From JAFLBI01 sp964616465 (lineage in GTDB: Bacteria > Bacteroidota > Bacteroidia > Chitinophagales > Chitinophagaceae): a stretch of 64,000 nucleotides of DNA. How positions within the stretch are numbered: the stretch's first letter is position 1; each line of letters opens with the position of its first letter. A program made the position numbers and the translations under genes. The notes beneath the pieces were generated by a model. The model saw only the letters and a program-made list of their open reading frames with translations. It was not told the origin of the DNA and searched no databases. This document shows, in pieces, positions 33,871 to 40,965 of this stretch. The DNA is taken from the NCBI GenBank assembly GCA_964616465.1, contig CAZTTO010000010.1, positions 62,001-126,000 of the forward strand, in the 5' to 3' direction.

Positions 33871-34353
33871 TTAATTCTTTTTCGTCTTTAATAATTTTTC
33901 AATTTGCTCTACTGAAGGGTCTACTGCAATAACTTTCCCTTTTTCATCAAGTAAATAACTCGTAGGTAATTGCTCAACACCCCAGCGAATGGCAATAGGC
34001 GACTCCCATCCACCTGGATCAATCACTTGTTTCCAAGTAATCGCATCTTTTTTTATGGCATTCAACCAATCATTTTTAACGTCATCCACAGAAACTCCTA
34101 AGATTTCAAAATCCTTCGATTTATACTTTTCATAGATCGGCTTAATGGCTCTATTTGATTTTCTACATGGGCCACACCAAGAAGCCCAAAAATCTACTAA
34201 TACCCATTTACCAGAAAAATGATCCAAAGAAATCATTCCACCTTCATTGCTAGGTAAACTAATTGGCAAAGCTTGATCACCAATTTTTAATTGAGCAAAT
34301 AGAAAACCCTGCATAAAAAAGCAAATAGCAAAGAGATAAATCTTTTTAATCAT
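33871..34353 (-). CDS. TlpA/ResA-like thioredoxin-family protein
   Basis: A 160-residue exported thiol-disulfide oxidoreductase. It has a signal peptide ending near QGFLFAQ, the active site FWASWCGPCRKS (Cys60, Cys63), the family EILGVSVDD strand and the cis-Pro in VEQLPTSYLLDEKGK. It acts in the periplasm. Located two bases after an HMA protein gene and four before the barrel gene, it may keep metal-binding cysteines of its neighbours reduced. Confidence 0.9.
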   Translation of the reverse strand: MIKKIYLFAICFFMQGFLFAQLKIGDQALPISLPSNEGGMISLDHFSGKWVLVDFWASWCGPCRKSNRAIKPIYEKYKSKDFEILGVSVDDVKNDWLNAIKKDAITWKQVIDPGGWESPIAIRWGVEQLPTSYLLDEKGKVIAVDPSVEQIEKLLKTKKN

Positions 34354-34355
34354 GG

Positions 34356-34907
34356 CTATAATGTTACGTGGTATACTCTCTTTGAATTATTCGAATTTGA
34401 AGCAGTTGTGGTGCAGCATGACTCCATTACACCAGTTTGAAAACAAGTCATCTTGGTATATTGACTCATTTTTTTATGCTCTTTAGTCGGTAAAAAGTTT
34501 TTATCTATAATACGCAGCTTAGTAGCTCCTTGCAACTGCTGCTTTTTTACATTCATAAAATGAAGTACTACCCCACCCATTTCAATGTGTGCATCGGGCT
34601 GAATAGCAGTTTCATTCATGATTGCTTGAACATCGAGTCGTGCAACAGAAAATCCGGCATCTTCAACGGCCTTTTTAATTTGATCAAAATCAACAACTTT
34701 GTTTTCCTGAAAGTCAATTTCAAAACCTGATGTTTGAATATCTGCTTTAACAGACTGAACAAACGGTATTTTTTCAATTGATTTAAGAATTGATTTAGAA
34801 CACAAAGAACAAGTTAACCCACTTGCTTGCAAGGTGGCCGATTTGAGTTGTGCTTGAGAATAAAAGCCAATTAATAGCATTGAAAAAACTGTAAAGAATT
34901 TTTTCAT
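34356..34907 (-). CDS. Exported heavy-metal-associated (HMA) domain protein
   Basis: A 183-residue protein: signal peptide (to about residue 19), an HMA domain with the soft-metal motif GLTCSLC (Cys33, Cys36), then an ADIQTSGFEIDF ferredoxin-like strand pattern. The C-terminal region has MTCFQTGVMESCC with three more cysteines. Such proteins carry Cu(I) or a similar ion. It lies between the Cys-rich HMA gene upstream and the TlpA-like gene two bases downstream, and a strong hairpin precedes it. Confidence 0.85.
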   Translation of the reverse strand: MKKFFTVFSMLLIGFYSQAQLKSATLQASGLTCSLCSKSILKSIEKIPFVQSVKADIQTSGFEIDFQENKVVDFDQIKKAVEDAGFSVARLDVQAIMNETAIQPDAHIEMGGVVLHFMNVKKQQLQGATKLRIIDKNFLPTKEHKKMSQYTKMTCFQTGVMESCCTTTASNSNNSKRVYHVTL

Positions 34908-34925
34908 ATAAAATACTTTTTGAGA

Positions 34926-34950
34926 ATGCGGCCGACTTTGTCGGCCGCAT
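34926..34950 (-). terminator. GC-rich hairpin between the two HMA genes
   Basis: A perfect 10-bp stem (34926-34935 with 34941-34950) around a five-base loop, rich in GGCC in an otherwise AT-rich region. No T-run follows on the minus strand, so it may be an attenuator or an RNA-stability element rather than a complete terminator. Confidence 0.55.
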
Positions 34951-34962
34951 AAAATTTAGAAA

Positions 34963-35520
34963 TTAAGACTTACAGCAAGATTCGTTCGACTTACTACAAA
35001 CCATTTTACCTTGTGCATCTTTCTTGCAACAACCATCTTGGCTGTTCTTGCAATTCATAGCTTGAGCGCCATCGCCTTTTTTGCAACAACCTTCTTTTTC
35101 GCACTTTTCAGCGGTACAATCCTTACACTTACCTTCTGAGCCTTCTTTCTTACACTTACCATCTTTGCAACAATCAGCTACAGCTTGTGAAGCATTTTTA
35201 CGATCATACTTACAACATTCGTGTAATTTTTCATATACCCCATCTTCTGCGGTAAAATCTTGAGTGTCATGACCAACACCAGCAACTGCTTGCTGAATTT
35301 TTGCAGATGAAGTTTTAGAAGAAGCATAAGTAACCTGAAGCATTTTACTTTCTTCATTCCAAGTAGCCTTGGTCGCACCACCTTCTTTTGCAGCTTTTTC
35401 AATTCTAGTTTTACACATGCCGCAATTACCGTATACTTTAATATTTTCTGTCTTAGATTGAGCAATCGCCAAGTTTGCAACGAATGCTATTACAATGGAT
35501 AAAATAAACTTGAGTTTCAT
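34963..35520 (-). CDS. HMA-domain protein with cysteine-rich, metallothionein-like tail
   Basis: A 185-residue exported protein. After a signal peptide (to about residue 20) comes an HMA domain with GNCGMC (Cys33, Cys36) and then, from about residue 100, a tail with 16 cysteines in some 85 residues, arranged as CC and CxxC-like groups separated by Lys/Gly/Asp. The tail resembles a metallothionein or metal sponge. A role in periplasmic copper or similar metal binding is inferred. Inverted repeats occupy its leader up to the start codon. Confidence 0.85.
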   Translation of the reverse strand: MKLKFILSIVIAFVANLAIAQSKTENIKVYGNCGMCKTRIEKAAKEGGATKATWNEESKMLQVTYASSKTSSAKIQQAVAGVGHDTQDFTAEDGVYEKLHECCKYDRKNASQAVADCCKDGKCKKEGSEGKCKDCTAEKCEKEGCCKKGDGAQAMNCKNSQDGCCKKDAQGKMVCSKSNESCCKS

Positions 35521-35610
35521 AATTTGATTTTTTGATGTATGATTAATAGAATAAAAGTTGGAAAGCTATAATAGCTTCCAAAAACAGAGCAGAGGTCAAA
35601 AAATCAAATT
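35521..35610 (-). repeat. Nested inverted repeats in the leader of the Cys-rich HMA gene
   Basis: A perfect 15-base inverted repeat has one arm at 35521-35535, directly before the ATG, and the other at 35596-35610. It encloses a second hairpin of about 11 bp with one bulge (35558-35581). In the minus-strand mRNA the outer stem would close right at the start codon. The inner hairpin may also terminate transcription from the HYC_CC_PP gene. Confidence 0.75.
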
Positions 35611-35993
35611 AGAAAGATACTATTGTGACAAAGCAAGTCTGGACCTGAGTATATTGGTTTTTCGAGTTGGTATAAATTAAAATCAACATTAGAAACAACA
35701 GTCTCTATGAGTACATGATATAAAACAGGTGGGAGATCTTTTACTGGAACTGGGAGGGATGATACAACAGAAGAAGAACCATGATCATCCTGAATTTTGA
35801 TTACCTCGTATTTTGTATCGCAACAGGCCATCTTTTTCTTAGACGACCCTTTCTTACAAGCTCAAAAATCCTTAGCGGCTATATCCAACTGAACCTTACT
35901 CAACTTCCCCATACAGTAGTGAATATTCACTACCATACCACTAGAAACAGTGAAGTAAAGAATTGCTAATATGGATACAAACCATTTTTTCAT
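35604..35993 (-). pseudogene. HYC_CC_PP family gene interrupted by an in-frame TGA
   Basis: Read from ATG 35993 the protein begins MKKWFVSILAILYFTVSSG (signal), then VVNIHYCMGKLSKVQ, the HYC block of this family, and meets TGA at 35864-35862. In the same frame it continues ACKKGSSKKKMACCDTKYEVIKI (the CC block), then LPVPVKDLPPVLY (the PP block) and stops at 35604. The TGA occupies a position where the family has a cysteine. The second half starts with its own ATG at 35831, so reinitiation is possible. It lies at the head of the metal cluster. Nonsense mutation, sequencing error and recoding are all possible; the first is simplest. Confidence 0.78.
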
Positions 35994-36049
35994 CAGTACA
36001 AAAGTAATGTATATTCAAATAAATGAAATAATACCCTCAAATTTAAATG

Positions 36050-36820
36050 TTAAAATTCATGTGCCTCAGATAGCTGCAATGACTTTTCTTTTTTCTGCTT
36101 ACGCCAATCGGGTCGCCAATACATAAACAGTCTAAATGTATGATTTTCATTGTATTTATTACCTTGAATCAACTGCTGATACACGTGCATATAACCTATA
36201 TCCGCCTCTAAAGCAGAGGTTAGTTTTTGCCTAAAACCGACAAAAAATCTATTCTGATCAAAGTGATTATAAACAATATCCCTGCCTGTTTGCAACAATA
36301 ATTCATTTGCAATTGATAATTTAGGTACATATTCCTGCTTACTAAACGACCAGTTCAACATACTTAAATACCTCAAACGAGCTGTAAATCTCCTATCTCT
36401 TATAGGTATGCCATTTACAATTTTTTCCTGCCAGCGTTCTTCCAGTCTAATTCTATGAACCCACTGAACGGATCCATTCTGCTTTACCCACTGGGCTTGT
36501 TGGTACAATCTATTTTCATTTGCAAATAATTCTGTTGCATTATTCCTACTCGCCAGCCACAAATGGCCTGTGCCTCCAGCTAAAGAAAATCCTCTGTGCA
36601 TTTGTCTTGAAATCCCCCATCGAACAAAGTAGAAATTATTCCCAGCTAAAAAATCATTTCTGCGAATATGCACATCGCCTATCAAACTCCATTTATCTGA
36701 AACCTTTGCAAGGGTATTGATACTCCACCAACTATGATGTTGAGTTTCAACTTGCTTTTGCTGTGCTGTCAAAAGAAGAGAAATAAATAATCCAACCAAT
36801 GCAAATAGCGTTCTAAGCAT
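36050..36820 (-). CDS. DUF2490 family exported protein
   Basis: A 256-residue protein with a signal peptide (MLRTLFALVGLFISLLLTAQ) and the DUF2490 pattern: HHSWWSINTLAKVSDKWSLIGDVHIRRND, RLYQQ.QWVKQNG, VHRIRLEERW, RFTARLRYLSML and a closing NHTFRLFMYWRPD strand. The body is beta-rich and probably a small outer-membrane barrel. No function has been assigned to the family that I know of. It is monocistronic and diverges from the methyltransferase gene. Confidence 0.85.
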   Translation of the reverse strand: MLRTLFALVGLFISLLLTAQQKQVETQHHSWWSINTLAKVSDKWSLIGDVHIRRNDFLAGNNFYFVRWGISRQMHRGFSLAGGTGHLWLASRNNATELFANENRLYQQAQWVKQNGSVQWVHRIRLEERWQEKIVNGIPIRDRRFTARLRYLSMLNWSFSKQEYVPKLSIANELLLQTGRDIVYNHFDQNRFFVGFRQKLTSALEADIGYMHVYQQLIQGNKYNENHTFRLFMYWRPDWRKQKKEKSLQLSEAHEF

Positions 36821-36824
36821 GCAA

Positions 36825-36832
36825 CAAAACTA
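36825..36832 (-). promoter_or_regulatory. -7 box (TAGTTTTG) abutting the DUF2490 start
   Basis: TAGTTTTG fits TAnnTTTG and ends four bases before the ATG at 36820, so transcription would begin at or next to the start codon. No clear TTG -33 was found. Confidence 0.45.
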
Positions 36833-36895
36833 ACTTAGTAGAGCTATTTTCACACATGATATCTATCATAATCTAAAATTATTGACCTTTAGCAG

Positions 36896-37531
36896 GTGAC
36901 ACAAATTAAATACAAATTTCAAGTTGGCTCCTCTGAATACCATTTATTCATTCCATCTTTGCAATATCTTCAAACTTCTTATGAAGAATCAAAAAGTAAA
37001 GGGAACTTTAAGCCCTTTCCATATTGGGGTAAAGTTTGGCCTGCCGCTAAGGCACTTCAAAAATTCTTACTAGAAGGAGGAAATACATTCATTCAGAAGA
37101 AACAAATCATGGAAATTGGCTGCGGAATTGGACTTCCTTCGTTTATTGCATCTTTATATGCCGACTCAGTTTTAGTTAGCGACTACCATGAAGATGCTAT
37201 CAATCAAATAAAGATTAATCTAGGACATTGGCCTACAAAAAATATACAAACTAAATTATTTAACTGGCAAAACAACTTTGTTGATAATCACATAGAAGTA
37301 CTTTTAATGAGCGATGTAAATTACGATCCCGTATCACATGAAAGTCTCAACAGATTAATCGGCCAGTTCTTATCAAAGCCTAATAATACCATTCTCCTCT
37401 CTACACCTGATAGAATTGCGGGTGTTAACTTCATTGACCATTTAAGTGGCTATATCCAAAGCAGCATGCAATACAATATAGATGAAACCAATTGTTTTGT
37501 ATATGTACTTCAAAAAAAAGCCGCACCATAA
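36896..37531 (+). CDS. Class I SAM-dependent methyltransferase (METTL/NNMT-like)
   Basis: A 211-residue cytoplasmic protein with a Rossmann methyltransferase core: FPYWGKVWPAAKALQKFL, the SAM loop IMEIGCGIGLPSFIAS, an acidic VLVSDYHEDAINQIK and LLMSDVNYDPVSHE. The WP..AL..FL and DVxY features are those of the lysine methyltransferase (METTL21)-like group, so a protein substrate is possible. The GTG start at 36896 is the only one that retains the N-terminus. Confidence 0.8.
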   Translation: MTQIKYKFQVGSSEYHLFIPSLQYLQTSYEESKSKGNFKPFPYWGKVWPAAKALQKFLLEGGNTFIQKKQIMEIGCGIGLPSFIASLYADSVLVSDYHEDAINQIKINLGHWPTKNIQTKLFNWQNNFVDNHIEVLLMSDVNYDPVSHESLNRLIGQFLSKPNNTILLSTPDRIAGVNFIDHLSGYIQSSMQYNIDETNCFVYVLQKKAAP

Positions 37532-37567
37532 AATGATGCGACTCAATTATTATTTATCCAAATAGTT

Positions 37568-38350
37568 CTACTCTGATTGTTTAAAAACTTCCTTCACTTG
37601 TCCTTGCTGAAGAAAAGGACGCAAAATATCAATTGGTACAGGGAAGATAGTTGTTGAATTATTTTCGGTAGCAATTTCACGCAATGTTTGAAGGTATCTC
37701 AGAGTGAGTGCACTTGGGTGATGAGAGAGAATTTCTGCAGCATCAGCAAGCTTTTGGGAAGCTTGCAATTCACCTTCGGCTGAAATTACTTTAGACCTTC
37801 TTTCTCTTTCTGCTTCTGCCTGCTTGGCCATAGCTCTTTGCATTTCCTGTGGAAGGTCAATTTGCTTTACTTCTACATTTGAAACTTTGATACCCCAAGG
37901 TTCGGTTTGTGCATCAATAATTTGTTGCAGCTTTTGATTAATCTTTTCTCTTTGAGAAAGCAAATCATCTAATTCCATTTGTCCGCATACACTTCTTAGT
38001 GTTGTTTGGGAAATTTGCGAAGTAGCCGACATAAAGTTTTCTACCTGAACAATAGCATTACGTGGATCTATAACGCGGAAGTAAACAACGGCGTTTACCT
38101 TTACAGACACGTTATCATTTGTGATGATGTCTTGAGGGGGAACATCTAAAACAATAGTTCGCAAACTTACCTTCACCATCTTATCAATAAATGGTATCAG
38201 CAAGATAAGACCTGGTCCTTTTGCTGCTATTAATCGGCCTAATCTGAATACAACACCCCTTTCATATTCTCTAAGTACTTTAATGGCTGCTGAAAGAAAA
38301 GTTATTGAAAACAGCACTAATAAGACTAACGAAAATGGTACCTTTTCCAT
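37568..38350 (-). CDS. Slipin/stomatin-like SPFH protein
   Basis: A 260-residue protein with one N-terminal membrane helix, then the stomatin core: LREYERGVVFRLGR, GPGLILLIPFIDKMVKVSLRT, VDVPPQDIITNDNV-like, VNAVVYFRV and the helical QRAMAKQAEAERERRSKVISAEGE. It lies nine bases after an NfeD-type protease gene, the widespread NfeD-stomatin pair, in which the protease cleaves the stomatin C-terminus. Role in membrane domain organisation is inferred from the family. Confidence 0.93.
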   Translation of the reverse strand: MEKVPFSLVLLVLFSITFLSAAIKVLREYERGVVFRLGRLIAAKGPGLILLIPFIDKMVKVSLRTIVLDVPPQDIITNDNVSVKVNAVVYFRVIDPRNAIVQVENFMSATSQISQTTLRSVCGQMELDDLLSQREKINQKLQQIIDAQTEPWGIKVSNVEVKQIDLPQEMQRAMAKQAEAERERRSKVISAEGELQASQKLADAAEILSHHPSALTLRYLQTLREIATENNSTTIFPVPIDILRPFLQQGQVKEVFKQSE

Positions 38351-38359
38351 ATACTATAT

Positions 38360-39637
38360 TTATTGATTTCTTGATACGATTAAAGTAAAATGATCACGAC
38401 TTGTAACAACCACTTTATCACCTTTTTTGAAAGATACGCCATTTGAAGAAGCCTGCCAAAGCTCACCTTGCACCATGATCCATCCTTGATCAGAAAAGTC
38501 TTCAGAAACCTCACCTTCAGCTCCTATAAGTGCATCTTCACCGGTACTTACTTTTTCATTTTGTGCACGAAGACCGAACCAAGCAATTCCACCAAAAAAA
38601 GCAGCTACTAGTAACACAGTTGGAATAATGACAGAATTTGAAATTCGAGCAAATTCTAATGGTGAATCCGTTTTCAGCAACATCATTGATCCAAGAAATA
38701 ATGCTACGATACCTCCTACTGTCAGCACTCCATTGGTTGCAGTATATACTTCCGCTATGAAAAATATAACTGCAAGAACAACCAATGCAATTCCAATAAT
38801 ATTGACTGGAAGACTATGCATTGCATAAAAAGATAGCAATAGTGAGATTGAACCTACAATTCCAGGGAATAATGTTCCTGGACTATACAATTCAAGTATG
38901 ATGCCCAACAAACCTAAAGTCATAAATACATAAGCTACCTCTGGATCTGCAATTAGAACCAACATTTTTTCAAAAAAGTTCATGGGCAATTCAATGATAG
39001 CTGATGAAGAAAAGTCTAACGACTGCAATTCATTCCCAATTTTAACTTCTTTGTCTTGTAAAGCCTTCAGCAACTCCTCCATATCATTTGCAACTATATC
39101 AATAACGTTCCGTTCCTTAGCTTCAGCCGCAGTAATTGATTCACTTTTTCTAACTGCCAATTCAGCCCAAATAGTATCTCGCTTTCTTTGTTCTGCAATG
39201 CTTCTTATGAAAGCAGCAGCGTCATTCGTAACTTTTGCTGACATAATAGAATCCATCGATTGCTGCATTGAAACTGGATGTGCGGCACCAATATTAGTGC
39301 CTGGCGACATAGCAGCGATATGTCCAGCCATTGTAATAAATACGCCAGCAGATCCTGCATGAGCTCCATTTGGAGTGACATAAACAATAATTGGCACAGG
39401 TGATTCTAAAATATCCTGTACAATTTGACGAGTTGTCTTTAGCAACCCGCCAGGTGTGTTCAACTCAACCACCAAAGCACTCGCTTTTTTATCGATGGCT
39501 GTTTGGATACCTCTCTTCAAATAATCAGAAATAGGTGGGCTAATTGCACCATCGATACGTATAACATAAACATCGGCAGCAACAGAAGTTGAATAAATCA
39601 AAAACGTATGAAATAATATAAATAGAAACTTTTTCAT
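38360..39637 (-). CDS. nfeD: NfeD-type membrane serine protease (ClpP-class)
   Basis: A 425-residue membrane protease. It has a signal peptide, a ClpP-like domain with VELNTPGGLL, the likely nucleophile in GAHAGSAGVFI and a Lys later in SAKVTNDAAAFI, then four or five membrane helices (about residues 220-345) and a C-terminal NfeD OB-fold (GAEGEVSED, GWIMVQGELW, FKKGDKVVV). This is the long form (NfeD1b). It overlaps the DUF3365 gene by four bases (ATGA) and precedes the slipin gene. Confidence 0.93.
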   Translation of the reverse strand: MKKFLFILFHTFLIYSTSVAADVYVIRIDGAISPPISDYLKRGIQTAIDKKASALVVELNTPGGLLKTTRQIVQDILESPVPIIVYVTPNGAHAGSAGVFITMAGHIAAMSPGTNIGAAHPVSMQQSMDSIMSAKVTNDAAAFIRSIAEQRKRDTIWAELAVRKSESITAAEAKERNVIDIVANDMEELLKALQDKEVKIGNELQSLDFSSSAIIELPMNFFEKMLVLIADPEVAYVFMTLGLLGIILELYSPGTLFPGIVGSISLLLSFYAMHSLPVNIIGIALVVLAVIFFIAEVYTATNGVLTVGGIVALFLGSMMLLKTDSPLEFARISNSVIIPTVLLVAAFFGGIAWFGLRAQNEKVSTGEDALIGAEGEVSEDFSDQGWIMVQGELWQASSNGVSFKKGDKVVVTSRDHFTLIVSRNQ

Positions 39638-40221
39638 AAACGAGAAATTGGTTCATTACTGTTGTTGCGGAAAATGATATGCCATGCGCCTCTTAAATCG
39701 CCCTCTTTATAGTTTATTGCCCGATCATCAGGATATAAATGATTAATGGCTTGCACAACTGTAGGCTGCATATCTTTTTGTGGATCACCATGACAAGCAA
39801 GACACATAGGTTGAATAATGATGGGTTTAAAGTAATGCACTTCGTTTACGGAAATCCTCACCAACTCAGGCTTTTGAATCGCAGCCAATCTTTTTAGAAC
39901 TTCTCTTTCAAGTGAATCAGGCGCATTACCATGATTTCGAAACTGAGTCGAAACCCTTTTAATTGTAACATCTTCACTCTTATATACATTGGTCAAACTT
40001 AGCGCTTGTACATTGCAATAAGAAACAGCCCCTTCAAATCCATTTTGTGCAATTGCTTTTTGCAAGGATATCCTCAAAGTATCAAAAGTGGCAAGTACCA
40101 AACTATCACCCTCTTTGATATATAAGCTATCAGATTTTGATTCTATATTTTTTGTAGAATTAGTACATGCCGCCAAAAGAAGCATCAATCCCAAAAAATG
40201 TATCCTAATTTTGAACATCAT
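39634..40221 (-). CDS. DUF3365 (Tll0287-like) haem-binding lipoprotein
   Basis: A 195-residue lipoprotein (signal with LLLAAC) with a Tll0287-like domain, a PAS-like sensor fold. The haem-attachment motif CLACH stands in PMCLACHGDPQ, and the closing DLRGAWHIIF block is intact. It is periplasmic or outer-membrane anchored and may bind haem or act as a redox or NO sensor, as proposed for relatives. Coupling to nfeD by start-stop overlap is notable. Confidence 0.86.
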   Translation of the reverse strand: MMFKIRIHFLGLMLLLAACTNSTKNIESKSDSLYIKEGDSLVLATFDTLRISLQKAIAQNGFEGAVSYCNVQALSLTNVYKSEDVTIKRVSTQFRNHGNAPDSLEREVLKRLAAIQKPELVRISVNEVHYFKPIIIQPMCLACHGDPQKDMQPTVVQAINHLYPDDRAINYKEGDLRGAWHIIFRNNSNEPISRL

Positions 40222-40307
40222 AACTGAGATTTTGTTCTAAGTTACTGAATCCAATCGCCCTAGCCACATTTTAATGATGGTTTTGAAATTTTATAAAAAG
40301 ATATACA

Positions 40308-40949
40308 ATGAATACAGACATAGCTTCTATAAGAAAGGATTATCAAAAAAGATCACTCGACGAAAAAGATGTAGCTCCAAATCCAATGCAACAATTTGAT
40401 ACATGGTGGCAAGAAGCTATCGGATCAAATATTGATGAAGTAAATGCTATGACTTTGGCTACTGTAGATAAAGAAGGAATACCAGATGCTAGAACCGTAT
40501 TATTAAAAGGACTAGATGAGAACGGATTTGTATTTTTTACCAATTATGAGAGTTCAAAAAGCAAGCAATTAGAAGAGCAGCCATCTTGTGCTATACTTTT
40601 CTTTTGGAAAGAATTAGAGCGCCAAGTGAGAATTAGAGGTATTGCTGAAAAAATTAGTACCGAAGAAAGTGTTGCTTATTTTAACAGCAGACCAGACGGA
40701 AGTAAAATTGGGGCTTGGGCATCTCCACAAAGTTGGGTTGTTGCAGGCAAAGCATGGCTGGAGCAAACATTTGATTATTATCTAGAACGATTCAAACGTG
40801 GTGAAATTCCAAAACCACCACATTGGGGTGGGTTTAGAATAATACCTACCCAAATTGAATTCTGGCAAGGAAGACCTAACAGAATGCACGATCGAATTAG
40901 ATATACTAAAGACCAAGACAACTGGACAATTGAGAGGTTAGCACCGTAA
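40308..40949 (+). CDS. pdxH: Pyridoxine/pyridoxamine 5'-phosphate oxidase
   Basis: Oxidises PNP and PMP to pyridoxal phosphate using FMN. The 213-residue protein has the family N-terminus IRKDYQKRSLDEKDV, PMQQFDTWWQEA, MTLATVD and PDARTVLLKGLDENGFVFFTNYES (FMN binding), CAILFFWKELERQVRI, SRPDGSKIGAWASPQS, and the closing EFWQGRPNRMHDRIRY with the substrate His and Arg. The length is typical. It is single-gene and converges on hutU. Confidence 0.96.
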   Translation: MNTDIASIRKDYQKRSLDEKDVAPNPMQQFDTWWQEAIGSNIDEVNAMTLATVDKEGIPDARTVLLKGLDENGFVFFTNYESSKSKQLEEQPSCAILFFWKELERQVRIRGIAEKISTEESVAYFNSRPDGSKIGAWASPQSWVVAGKAWLEQTFDYYLERFKRGEIPKPPHWGGFRIIPTQIEFWQGRPNRMHDRIRYTKDQDNWTIERLAP

Positions 40950-40965
40950 TTTAACTGCATTGATC

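Noticed and set aside
35862..35864. TGA read as selenocysteine in the HYC_CC_PP gene
   Set aside because: No convincing bacterial SECIS stem-loop was seen in the 40 bases after the TGA, and nothing in the window indicates selenoprotein machinery. A nonsense mutation is simpler.
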